Of a stretch of DNA of 64,000 bases, positions 55,875 to 64,000 are shown piece by piece. Below the pieces are notes generated by a model, which searched no databases, was not told the DNA's origin, and saw only the letters and a program-made list of their open reading frames with translations. The stretch's first letter is position 1, and the number at the start of each line of letters is the position of its first letter. The stretch comes from Lawsonia intracellularis PHE/MN1-00 (GTDB lineage: Bacteria > Desulfobacterota > Desulfovibrionia > Desulfovibrionales > Desulfovibrionaceae), in the NCBI RefSeq assembly GCF_000055945.1, contig NC_008011.1:739501-803500 (forward strand). Reading direction: 5' to 3'. A program made the translations under genes and the position numbers.

Positions 55875-57569
55875 ATGTATATTGGACTTGATATGGGTGG
55901 AACTCATACTGATGCAGTTATCATTAATAATAAAACCGTTGTTGCTGAAGCAAAAGTACCTACAAATCATAAAAATTTTTCATCCTCAATAGAACAAGCT
56001 CTAACACAACTTTTTTTTACATCAAAAATTTCTTCCTCACTAGTTACACGTATAACCTTTGGAAGTACTCTTGCTATCAATGCTATTGTTCAGAACAAAC
56101 AATCACCAGTAGGACTTCTCTTAGGTTCTGGCCCAGGGATTAATCCTAATTGGTTTACTATTGGCGAGCATAGCTTTCTTACATCTGCTAAGCTTGATCA
56201 TAGAGGTATAGAGATTAATCCTTTACAAAGAGGTCCACTACAAACATGTATCAATGAATGGAAAAAAAATGGTATTAATACATTTGCGTGTGTATCTAAA
56301 TTTTCTATTCGTAACCCTAAACATGAAAATGACATGGAATTAGTTATACAAAAAATATTTGAACACTATACAACACCAGTTATCTCAAAAGGCCATATGC
56401 TATCAGGCAGTTTAAATTTCCCACGTCGTATTACAACAGCATACTGGAATGCTGCTGTATGGAATATCCATAATAAATTTATAACTTCGATTGAACTTGT
56501 ACTTAAAAAATTTTCTATTAATGCTCCAACTTTTTTACTGAAAGCAGATGGTGGATCCATTCCTTTAGCACTATCACGTTCTATCCCTATAGAGGCTATT
56601 CACTCTGGCCCTTCTGCAAGCATCATGGGACTCATCGCATTATATCCTACTTCTGAAACATGTCTCCTTTTAGATATAGGTGGAACAACAACAGATATTT
56701 CTATCATAGTAAAAGGTAAACCAATATTATCAACATCAGGGCTAATTATCCAAAAAAAACCTACATTGATAAGAGCATTAGCATCTTACTCTATACCTCT
56801 TGGAGGAGATTCTTTAGTAAATATTCAACTAATGGATGGAATCCCCCATATAAAAGTAGGACCACTACGTGAAGGACCTGCAATGGCTTTTGATGGGGAA
56901 CACCCCACATTTCTTGATTGTCTTAATATCTTAGGCTATGCACAAGTAGGGAATATTACTAAATCTTATGATGGTATTTCCTTACTTTCTAAAAAATATA
57001 ATATAATTCCACAAGATATTGCACAATCTGTTGTATACTCAGCACAACAACAACTACAAGAAGGAATTAGCCATCTTCTCAATGAAATAAACAGTAAGCC
57101 TATACATACAATTGAAGCACTTCTTGAAAACCATAATGTACAACCAACACTATGCATAGTTACAGGAGGACCTGCTAGTAGTATTAAACCATTATTAAAT
57201 ACTATACTAAATCTACCTATAATAACACCAACTAAGTATACTTTAGTCACAAATGCTATTGGAGCAGCACTGACAAAACCAACAGCTGTATTAGAACTTT
57301 ATGCAAATACAGAAAGACAAGTTTGTTTAGTACCATCCCTCAACACCCAATATCCTATTCCTAATTCTTACTCACTCAAAGAAGCTTGTCATGACGCATC
57401 TAACATTCTGAAAAAATACCTTCAAGATATTACAAATACAACAACTTCCCCAATAATAGATATTATTGAAGCACAAGAATTTTCAACACTAGATATGGTT
57501 GGTAAAAAAGGAAAAGATATCAGAGTAGTCTGCCAAGTAAGACCTGAACTTGAATTCTCTTTGAATTAA
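55875..57569 (+). CDS. Hydantoinase A/oxoprolinase-like ASKHA protein
   Basis: Protein of 564 residues in the hydantoinase/oxoprolinase ATPase group. The N-terminal phosphate motif is GLDMGGTHTDAVI, and the second ATP-binding block is LLLDIGGTTTDISIIVKGKP. The region SGPSASIMGLIALYPT sits between them. Late blocks include SIPLGGDSLVNIQL and CIVTGGPASSIKP. N-methylhydantoinase/HyuA and 5-oxoprolinase share this fold; the true substrate is unknown. It is shorter than most HyuA (about 650-700 aa) and no HyuB is beside it. AAGGAG lies 7 nt before the ATG. It overlaps the convergent CofD-like gene by 4 nt. Confidence 0.8.
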   Translation: MYIGLDMGGTHTDAVIINNKTVVAEAKVPTNHKNFSSSIEQALTQLFFTSKISSSLVTRITFGSTLAINAIVQNKQSPVGLLLGSGPGINPNWFTIGEHSFLTSAKLDHRGIEINPLQRGPLQTCINEWKKNGINTFACVSKFSIRNPKHENDMELVIQKIFEHYTTPVISKGHMLSGSLNFPRRITTAYWNAAVWNIHNKFITSIELVLKKFSINAPTFLLKADGGSIPLALSRSIPIEAIHSGPSASIMGLIALYPTSETCLLLDIGGTTTDISIIVKGKPILSTSGLIIQKKPTLIRALASYSIPLGGDSLVNIQLMDGIPHIKVGPLREGPAMAFDGEHPTFLDCLNILGYAQVGNITKSYDGISLLSKKYNIIPQDIAQSVVYSAQQQLQEGISHLLNEINSKPIHTIEALLENHNVQPTLCIVTGGPASSIKPLLNTILNLPIITPTKYTLVTNAIGAALTKPTAVLELYANTERQVCLVPSLNTQYPIPNSYSLKEACHDASNILKKYLQDITNTTTSPIIDIIEAQEFSTLDMVGKKGKDIRVVCQVRPELEFSLN

Positions 57570-58795
57570 CAATAACTGTTATTCATAGTAGATTGAGTTA
57601 TGTTATAAACGTTTCTATTCAGAATCTGTATTAAAGTTTGGCAAATTTTTTGTGGGTCAAAATAAGGAGCATAAGTTTTAGTTATCAACTCTGTAGAAAT
57701 CAATTCTATACCATTTCTTATAAGCCATTTATAAGGAATACCTCCTGGATAGTTATTTGTATTTCTATCTACAAGTATTATATCTGGATAAATATTCTGT
57801 TTTGCTTCACCGCTTCTTAAGATATATCCTAGATATTGTATTTGTTCTTTTAAAGAAAGACCAAATAACTCTGGATCATTATTAAGATTAGGAATAAAAA
57901 CTTTTGGACAACAGGTATTACATATTGCTTCAGCAATCCCCACAGGCAGTAAGTTTGCAACCACAGAAGAAAAAAAACTTCCCATAGGAAAACAAATCAA
58001 GTCAGCAGAATGAATATATTCACAAATAAACGTATCTGCCTTAAGAACAGCTAATTCTACTTTGTCCAGTGATTTTGAAAACCATATTTTACGTATTGGT
58101 GAAGAAACTTGGCTATCTTTCTTTCCTGTAAAACGATGTTGACCTATATAAATTTCACCGTTTTCTAACTGTACACATAAATGTATATTAGCATCTATAA
58201 GAGGTCTAACAACACCTTTACTCCCTAACCAGTGAGAAAAAAATGTCACTGCTGCAAAAAGATCTCTGTTTTCTTGTAAATACCTTGATGTCAAAAGAAT
58301 GTTACCTATACTTGCTCCAGATAAATCAAAACCTTCTGGTAATTGTGTAAGAAAAAAACGAATTTCTTCCTTTACAAATTGTAAAGTGACATTTGAAAAA
58401 TGATACATCATTGGATGGTTACCATCCCTCAGTTGACACATTTCATCTAATAATGCCTTTGATGATGCTTGTTTTGGTAACCTGTATTCAAATAAAAAAA
58501 TCTTTTCTTTATATTCTGGAGAAGTTCTATCTGCTAGAGATATCAATCTTGAACGTAAATCCCCCACAGCAGGCATAGAAAAAGCTTGACGTAATACTGC
58601 AGAACTCCCACCAGAATCAAATGGTGTAATAAGATATGTAGCATTCTTTGTGTACTGTGTAAGACACGATGCTACTTCTCTAAGAGCTGTCCCACCACTA
58701 AAAAATACAATCTTAGGATCAACAACTAATCCCTGCTGTATACTTAAACCATAAGTAAGTGTTTGATATTTCATTAACGGTGACAACTTAGTCAT
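57566..58795 (-). CDS. CofD/YvcK-family phosphotransferase-like protein
   Basis: Protein of 409 residues. The Rossmann-like start is PKIVFFSGGTALREVASCL, followed by YLITPFDSGGSSAVLRQAF and MPAVGDLRSRLISLAD, which are the nucleotide and substrate blocks of the CofD/YvcK superfamily. DLSGASIGNILLTSRYL is the third conserved block, and LICFPMGSFFSSVVANLLPV the late one. CofD makes coenzyme F420 precursors; YvcK homologues affect cell shape and carbon use. The closest annotation I recall is the CofD-related protein of the so-called GAK system of sulfate reducers. The start is ATG 58795, with GAGGG upstream; a TTG at 58813 is less likely. Confidence 0.8.
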   Translation of the reverse strand: MTKLSPLMKYQTLTYGLSIQQGLVVDPKIVFFSGGTALREVASCLTQYTKNATYLITPFDSGGSSAVLRQAFSMPAVGDLRSRLISLADRTSPEYKEKIFLFEYRLPKQASSKALLDEMCQLRDGNHPMMYHFSNVTLQFVKEEIRFFLTQLPEGFDLSGASIGNILLTSRYLQENRDLFAAVTFFSHWLGSKGVVRPLIDANIHLCVQLENGEIYIGQHRFTGKKDSQVSSPIRKIWFSKSLDKVELAVLKADTFICEYIHSADLICFPMGSFFSSVVANLLPVGIAEAICNTCCPKVFIPNLNNDPELFGLSLKEQIQYLGYILRSGEAKQNIYPDIILVDRNTNNYPGGIPYKWLIRNGIELISTELITKTYAPYFDPQKICQTLIQILNRNVYNITQSTMNNSYC

Positions 58796-59556
58796 TGATA
58801 TACCCTCTTCCAAACTACCTATAATATAACTTAGCTATAATATCTAATAGTTTCTCTCTACATTAACTTAATAGATCTCTAAATAACCTTTGAAAATACT
58901 ATATGTAACATATACCTAACTGTAATTTACTACTCTATCTATATTGACCATGAAAATAGCTAGTTACATCTGCATGCAATTATATATCAAGTTATAAAAA
59001 CTTCAATTTATCTAATTTTGTATTAAATTTAATTGTGATAGATAAGTCCTATTACAACTAGCGAGCTCTCTATTTTTAACATCTAGCTATATTATAATTG
59101 TTAATAACAAACTTATTGAAAAGTTAAATTATTCAATTTTAACAAATCTAATATTTGTTGTACTACTTACTACTAAAGTTATTCTTCATCATAAGAATAG
59201 CGTATATAAAAGTACACTAACAATACATTAATATAATATTATTGCTAGCTAACCTAATTAGTTATCTACTAAGGCCTAATTATCACTACTCCTTATCCTT
59301 GATAATAAAAACTAATACATCTCTGTGTTTTTATTCTTTCTTTATAGATTTCATATAGACAAATAAATCTTGATGTCTTGTCAGATTAGATTATGTAAGC
59401 TATTTTTTATATACTACATTAGTAAGTAACAAAAAATCTGGCTCTATCTAAATATATCTTACTTAGAGATCAAACTAGATTAAATGACTTTATTCTTTTT
59501 AATCAAAAAACTATATATGATAATAGGACAAAACAATTTGTCTGCTGGAGATATTC
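58796..59556. other. Gene-poor spacer between divergent CofD-like gene and valS
   Basis: About 760 nt of AT-rich DNA without a convincing gene. It must contain both promoters. GGAGATATTC upstream of valS at 59544-59553 is its ribosome site. No T-box specifier/antiterminator structure is evident before valS. Confidence 0.6.
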
Positions 59557-62205
59557 ATGACTGATGTAACACTCCCTAAAGCGTATGAGCCTAAAGACAT
59601 AGAAACATATTGGCGTGACCATTGGGAACGTAACAATACCTTTACTCCTAACCTGAATGAAAAAGGGGAGCCATTTTGTATAGTCATTCCTCCCCCAAAT
59701 GTGACTGGAATTTTACATATAGGTCATGCATTAAACATTACGCTTCAAGATATTCTTTGTCGTCATGCTCGACAACAAGGTAAAAAAGTTCTCTGGATAC
59801 CAGGAACTGATCATGCAGGCATAGCAACACAACATGTTGTAGAACGTATGCTTGCTAAAGAAAATGTATCTCGTGAACAACTTGGTAGGGAAGCGTTTAT
59901 CCAAAAAGTTTGGCAGTGGCGTGAAAAGTATGGTACACATATCCTTGAACAACTTCGTAGAATTGGGGCATCTGTTGATTGGACACGTGAAAGATTTACC
60001 ATGGATGACGGCCTCTCTCAAGCTGTTCGAAAAGTATTTGTTGAGCTTTATAAACAAGGGTATATCTATAAAGGAAAATATATTGTTAACTGGTGTACGT
60101 ATTGTCATACAGCCCTCTCTGATGATGAGGTCGAACATCGTACAGAGAAAGGGAATCTTTACTATGTCCGTTATAAACTTGAAGATGGTTCTGACGATCT
60201 AATAATAGCAACAACACGTCCAGAAACCATTGTAGCCGACACAGGGATCTGTATAAACCCTAAAGACAAACGATATACTAATTTCATCGGGAAAAAAGCT
60301 GTTGTTCCTATTATAAATAGAATTGTTCCAATCATTACCGATAGCTATGTAGATCAAAATTTTGGAACTGGAGTTTTAAAAGTTACACCTTGCCATGATG
60401 TTAATGATTGGATGCTTGGTCATCGACATAACCTTGCTTTTATCCAAGCCATTAATGATAAAGGTATCATGACTGATGAGGCAGGACCTTATACTGGACT
60501 CTCTAAAGAAGCATGTCGTAAGCAAATTGTAGAAGACCTTCAAAAACACAATCACCTTATCAAGATTGAAGATATTGAGCATACAGTAGGATACTGTTAT
60601 CGATCTCATACAGTAATAGAACCGTATGTTTCTGAACAGTGGTTTGTTGCTGCAACCAAAATGGCTCCTCAGGCACGTGCTGCTGTTCCAGAACAAACAA
60701 AACTTTTTCCTAAAAGCTGGTTAAAAACTTATTACAACTGGCTAGATAACATCCGAGATTGGTGTATAAGCAGACAAATATGGTGGGGGCACCGTATCCC
60801 TGCATGGACTTGTACTTCTTGTAATAAACTTTTTGTAGAAGAAACTGAACCATCATCATGTCCATGTGGCTCTCATAATCTTATCCAAGAAACAGATGTA
60901 CTTGATACATGGTTTTCCTCTGCAATCTGGCCATTTAGTACTCTTGGTTGGCCAAATAAAACTCCAGAACTGGCTATGTTTTACCCAACCTCAATCCTTG
61001 TAACTGGCTTTGACATATTATTTTTCTGGGTTGCCAGAATGATGATGTTTGGCCTTCATTTTATGAAAGATGTACCATTCCGTCATGTATATATTCATGC
61101 TCTTATCCGTGATTCAGAAGGACGTAAGATGTCTAAATCATTAGGTAATAGCATAGATCCAATCCAAATGATAGAAAAATATGGAACAGATGCTTTACGA
61201 TTTACCCTTACTGCATTTGCAGCTATGGGAAGGGATATTCGCCTTTCAGAAGAACGAATTGAAGGCTATAGACATTTCATGAATAAGCTCTGGAATGCTT
61301 CTCGCTTTGCATTGATGAATCTTCCCACAGATTCTGTTCAATTAGTATCAATAGAAGAGATTACAGCTCTCCATCATAAATGGTTTTTACACCGCCTTGA
61401 AGAAGTAAAAATAGATGTAAACGACTCTATAAAAAATTATCGCTTTAATGATATGGCCCAAACACTTTACAAATTCTTTTGGAATGAATTCTGTGATTGG
61501 TATCTAGAAATCATAAAAATAGATTTCAAAGAAGAAGGATTACACAAAACTCAAGCACAATATGTTCTTTGGCTTGGATTAAAAGAACTACTTATTCTCC
61601 TACATCCTATTATTCCCTTTATCACAAGTGAAATTTGGAAGGCGCTTCCTGGTCATACACAAGAACTTGCTTGTGAACCCTTTCCTTCAACTCGTTCTCA
61701 CTGTCTTTCTCCTAACGAAGCTAACCAGATGATCTTTTTACAAGAGGTAATAAGTGCTATTCGGACTATCAGAGCTGAACTAAATATTTCACCATCTTAT
61801 AAACTCTCTGTACTATTACGTCCTATCGACTCTATCCAATTATCTCTTCTACAAAAAAATTCTAACCTTATTATAACACTTGCTAAATTAGAAACTCTTA
61901 CTATTGATTCTAACCAAAAAGCTCCTGGTCCTTCAGCAAACCATATCATCCAACATTGTGAAATCATAGTTTTTCTATCTGGTGCTATTGACTTTAATGC
62001 AGAATACAAACGACTAACTAAAGAATTAAATAAAATTGATACTGAGCTTCAAAAAATAACAGAAAGGTTAAAAAATAAAAATTTTATACAAAATGCTCCT
62101 AAAGAAATTGTTCAAAAAGAACAGGCTAGAAAAGATGAACTTTTATCTTCTCATCAAAAAATATATGTATTAATGAACCAATATCTTAATAATATTGATA
62201 AATAA
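59557..62205 (+). CDS. valS: Valyl-tRNA synthetase
   Basis: Class I synthetase charging tRNA-Val; 882 residues, a normal length. The HIGH motif is HIGHALN near residue 57, in IPPPNVTGILHIGHALN, and KMSKS is at 524-528 (GRKMSKSLGNS). The CP1 editing domain contains the conserved TTRPETIVADTGICIN. The zinc-like CTSCNKLF...CPCGSHN segment lies near 424-447. A C-terminal coiled coil (about 815-880, ending in the YKRLTKELNKIDTELQKITE region) contacts the tRNA. GGAG is 8 nt upstream. It is monocistronic. Confidence 0.97.
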   Translation: MTDVTLPKAYEPKDIETYWRDHWERNNTFTPNLNEKGEPFCIVIPPPNVTGILHIGHALNITLQDILCRHARQQGKKVLWIPGTDHAGIATQHVVERMLAKENVSREQLGREAFIQKVWQWREKYGTHILEQLRRIGASVDWTRERFTMDDGLSQAVRKVFVELYKQGYIYKGKYIVNWCTYCHTALSDDEVEHRTEKGNLYYVRYKLEDGSDDLIIATTRPETIVADTGICINPKDKRYTNFIGKKAVVPIINRIVPIITDSYVDQNFGTGVLKVTPCHDVNDWMLGHRHNLAFIQAINDKGIMTDEAGPYTGLSKEACRKQIVEDLQKHNHLIKIEDIEHTVGYCYRSHTVIEPYVSEQWFVAATKMAPQARAAVPEQTKLFPKSWLKTYYNWLDNIRDWCISRQIWWGHRIPAWTCTSCNKLFVEETEPSSCPCGSHNLIQETDVLDTWFSSAIWPFSTLGWPNKTPELAMFYPTSILVTGFDILFFWVARMMMFGLHFMKDVPFRHVYIHALIRDSEGRKMSKSLGNSIDPIQMIEKYGTDALRFTLTAFAAMGRDIRLSEERIEGYRHFMNKLWNASRFALMNLPTDSVQLVSIEEITALHHKWFLHRLEEVKIDVNDSIKNYRFNDMAQTLYKFFWNEFCDWYLEIIKIDFKEEGLHKTQAQYVLWLGLKELLILLHPIIPFITSEIWKALPGHTQELACEPFPSTRSHCLSPNEANQMIFLQEVISAIRTIRAELNISPSYKLSVLLRPIDSIQLSLLQKNSNLIITLAKLETLTIDSNQKAPGPSANHIIQHCEIIVFLSGAIDFNAEYKRLTKELNKIDTELQKITERLKNKNFIQNAPKEIVQKEQARKDELLSSHQKIYVLMNQYLNNIDK

Positions 62206-63138
62206 CTACATTAATAGTATGTATAAATAATTTTATTACTTTTATAATAAAAAAATAAAAATGAGTATAAATAATACAAAATAAATATATAAATAGTATA
62301 ATAATAAAAATTTATGTATATACATTAGTATAATTAATTATAAATTTATATTATAAAAATTTTAAGTTTTACTAAATAACTAAAAAAATTTTTATGTATA
62401 AAAATATGTTATATATTATTATATTTTTTATGTATTAAATCTAAATTATAAAATATATAGTACTAACTACTTAAAACTGTATAATTACCATAAAGATAGT
62501 AATACTACTTTTATATTTTTTCTTTTTTTTTTTGAAAAATATTTAAAAAAATGCTTGAATAACAACTTGTTATAGACTAATCTTATATCTAGTTAGTTGA
62601 GAATATTATATTGAATATATCTCTTTTAAAAATGGAAAAAAATTTTAAAGAGATATAATAATAAAATTAAGTAAAATTTCTAATAGTCATAATTATAGAA
62701 ATACAAAAAAATTACATTAGAGTTATTTTTTAGTAAAAATATGACTGTGGAAGATAGAATAATAAATTTCTACAAAATAATAAATTCCTACAAATATTTT
62801 TAATTCAATAACTATAATAAATATATAGTCATATATTGTTTTACTACTAATAAAATATTGAGAATGACAAAAGAAGTAATGTAGTATTTATAGCTAGGTT
62901 TGTATACAAATTTAACCTTACTACTAATTATTACTATTAATAACTTTTAAGTTTAGCTTTATACTAGGACCTTTTATACATATTCTTTGAAAGAATTTAG
63001 TTATAAAAGTAAATTATAGGAAGTCATCAATGTAATAAATTTTAAATTTTTTAATTATGTAATTTAAGTTAGTTTTGGCATTAGTTAAATTTAGATGTAG
63101 TAATTTATTAATTTTAATATTTTTTACAGGAAGAGGTT
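62206..63138. other. Extremely AT-rich region before the autotransporter gene
   Basis: About 930 nt, nearly all A/T, with a 9-T run at about 62523 and many TATA strings. A GTTTGTATACAAA palindrome lies near 62901-62913. The autotransporter's ribosome site GGAAGAGG is at 63129-63136. No gene or gene remnant is recognised. Confidence 0.6.
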
Positions 63139-64000
63139 ATGGCATACCTATCTATTTCAAAAAATCAATGTAAGTCTTTTTTAATAACTCTAGTAACTAT
63201 ATTTATAATGACATCAATACCACAACTAGCTGAGGCTGTTGAACACTTTGCTAATGGTGTCCCCACAGTAGTACAAGATGTTAATGTCCCAGCTGACTCA
63301 TACTTTGGTGGTGCTGACTCAGCTGTAGGTCCAAACCCAATAGCTTCTACTCACCTTACAATTTCTACAACTCAAGGGTTTGGACAAAATGCACTAGAAT
63401 TTGTTGTGGGTGGTAGCCTTGCAAATGGTAATGGAAATCCAGCCAACATAAATGGAGATATAGTCCTTATTGTTGAAAATACAAATACTCAGAATAGTAT
63501 TATTGGTGGTAGTATGGCAAATGCTGCCCCTGTAACTATTGGTGGCTCTATTTTTATGACTCTTAGAAATGTTACTGCAGTAGATCCAATTTTTGGTGGC
63601 TCTGTAGATGTACGCTTTTTCGCCCAACAGCAACCTAATGAGGATCAACTTGTAGGTGGAGATATTAATATAAATCTAGAGAATGTAACAACTCCAGAGT
63701 TTTATGGTCTAGGCTACGCAAATGGTGTAATACCTGTTAACGTCCTCAATAGAAATTTTTTGGTAGCTGTTCAGGGAAATATAACTACAAATATTTCTAA
63801 TTCTAACATTGCAACCGTTATGTTAGGTTCACACTATGATACAACTATGGCTGTAGGAGGTAATGGAACAATAAATGTTGATAATTCAACAATTGGTTAT
63901 CTTTCAGCTAGCAATAGTAGCGACTTTGTTAACCCTGACTTAACAAACACTGTTACTTTTAATATTGGTCCCAACAACAGAATAGCAAATATTTTTGCAA
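63139..64000 (+). CDS. Large exported autotransporter-like protein, 5' part, cut by window edge
   Basis: Open frame from ATG 63139 through the end of the window without a stop (at least 287 residues). A signal peptide spans about 1-32 (hydrophobic FLITLVTIFIMTSIPQ, then LAEA-VEHF). The mature part is Gly/Asn/Ser/Thr-rich with beta-helix-like repeats: short blocks such as VGGSLANGNG, IIGGSMANAA, TIGGSIFMTL, IFGGSVDVRF and LVGGDINI recur every 20-40 residues. This is the passenger style of type V autotransporters. From memory it agrees with the Lawsonia surface autotransporter LatA, so a C-terminal beta-barrel is expected beyond the window. Not verified. Confidence 0.75.
   Translation, partial: MAYLSISKNQCKSFLITLVTIFIMTSIPQLAEAVEHFANGVPTVVQDVNVPADSYFGGADSAVGPNPIASTHLTISTTQGFGQNALEFVVGGSLANGNGNPANINGDIVLIVENTNTQNSIIGGSMANAAPVTIGGSIFMTLRNVTAVDPIFGGSVDVRFFAQQQPNEDQLVGGDININLENVTTPEFYGLGYANGVIPVNVLNRNFLVAVQGNITTNISNSNIATVMLGSHYDTTMAVGGNGTINVDNSTIGYLSASNSSDFVNPDLTNTVTFNIGPNNRIANIFA

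Noticed and set aside
59200-59556. T-box riboswitch before valS
   Set aside because: No T-box sequence (UGGN'CC-type bulge) or terminator/antiterminator pair found; T-boxes are also rare in this group.
59731-60138. 135-codon leftward frame within valS
   Set aside because: Antisense shadow of a strongly conserved synthetase gene.
62206-63138. CRISPR array or tandem repeat in the AT-rich region
   Set aside because: No regularly spaced repeat; similarity between segments is due to base composition.

Overview
The window is chromosomal DNA of a very AT-rich, Gram-negative deltaproteobacterial-type organism. Gene content (LPS genes lpxC and hldD, FliL-to-FliQ flagellar genes, a FlgM-type anti-sigma factor, HypE, a PanF/YhdT pair, an autotransporter at the right edge), the GroEL protein sequence and the long decayed intergenic regions point to a host-adapted member of the Desulfovibrionaceae. 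Lawsonia intracellularis is the best match from memory; no database search was run. There is no CRISPR array, insertion sequence, prophage or rRNA operon.

Layout. 1-9.7 kb: pantothenate uptake (panF-yhdT), a decayed DsrE-like gene, a CLC chloride protein with altered gating residues, a YgjP-type metallohydrolase, a membrane-anchored LuxR regulator followed by a diguanylate cyclase, a ferritin-like/VIT1 iron transporter and a GntR regulator. 10-18 kb: a BepA-like protease, then a long leftward gene train headed by a heat-shock-type sigma factor (rpoH-like, TPR lipoprotein, LolB-like lipoprotein, small membrane protein, rpiB, cysS). 18-20.2 kb is mostly empty AT-rich DNA around a periplasmic thioredoxin. 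20.2-26 kb: a zinc-ribbon protein, radA, then clpS-clpA-aat, a compact N-end-rule degradation module, and an unlisted 51-residue membrane protein gene on the opposite strand.

26-31 kb (leftward): a histone-deacetylase-family amidohydrolase, hldD, obgE and rplU-rpmA. 31-37 kb (rightward): groES-groEL with a strong terminator, prmC, lpxC, mutL. 37-45 kb (leftward): a DUF4139 protein, secA, hypE, an MFS transporter, and a flgM operon preceded by a good match to a FliA (sigma-28) promoter. 45-50 kb: a phenylacetate-CoA-ligase-like enzyme, an IHF/HU protein, a ZIP transporter, mutM, a cupin and tRNA-Leu(CAA). 50-56 kb (leftward): fliL-fliN-fliO-fliP-fliQ, yggS-era and htpX. 56-64 kb: a hydantoinase-like gene converging with a CofD-like gene, valS, a 0.9-kb AT-rich gap and the start of a large autotransporter-like gene cut by the window edge.

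Functional links: the RpoH-like factor is a plausible regulator of the chaperone and protease genes here (groESL, clpA, htpX). FlgM and the fliLNOPQ export/switch genes belong to one motility programme. Signs of reductive evolution are the DsrE pseudogene and gene-poor stretches of 0.5-1.1 kb.
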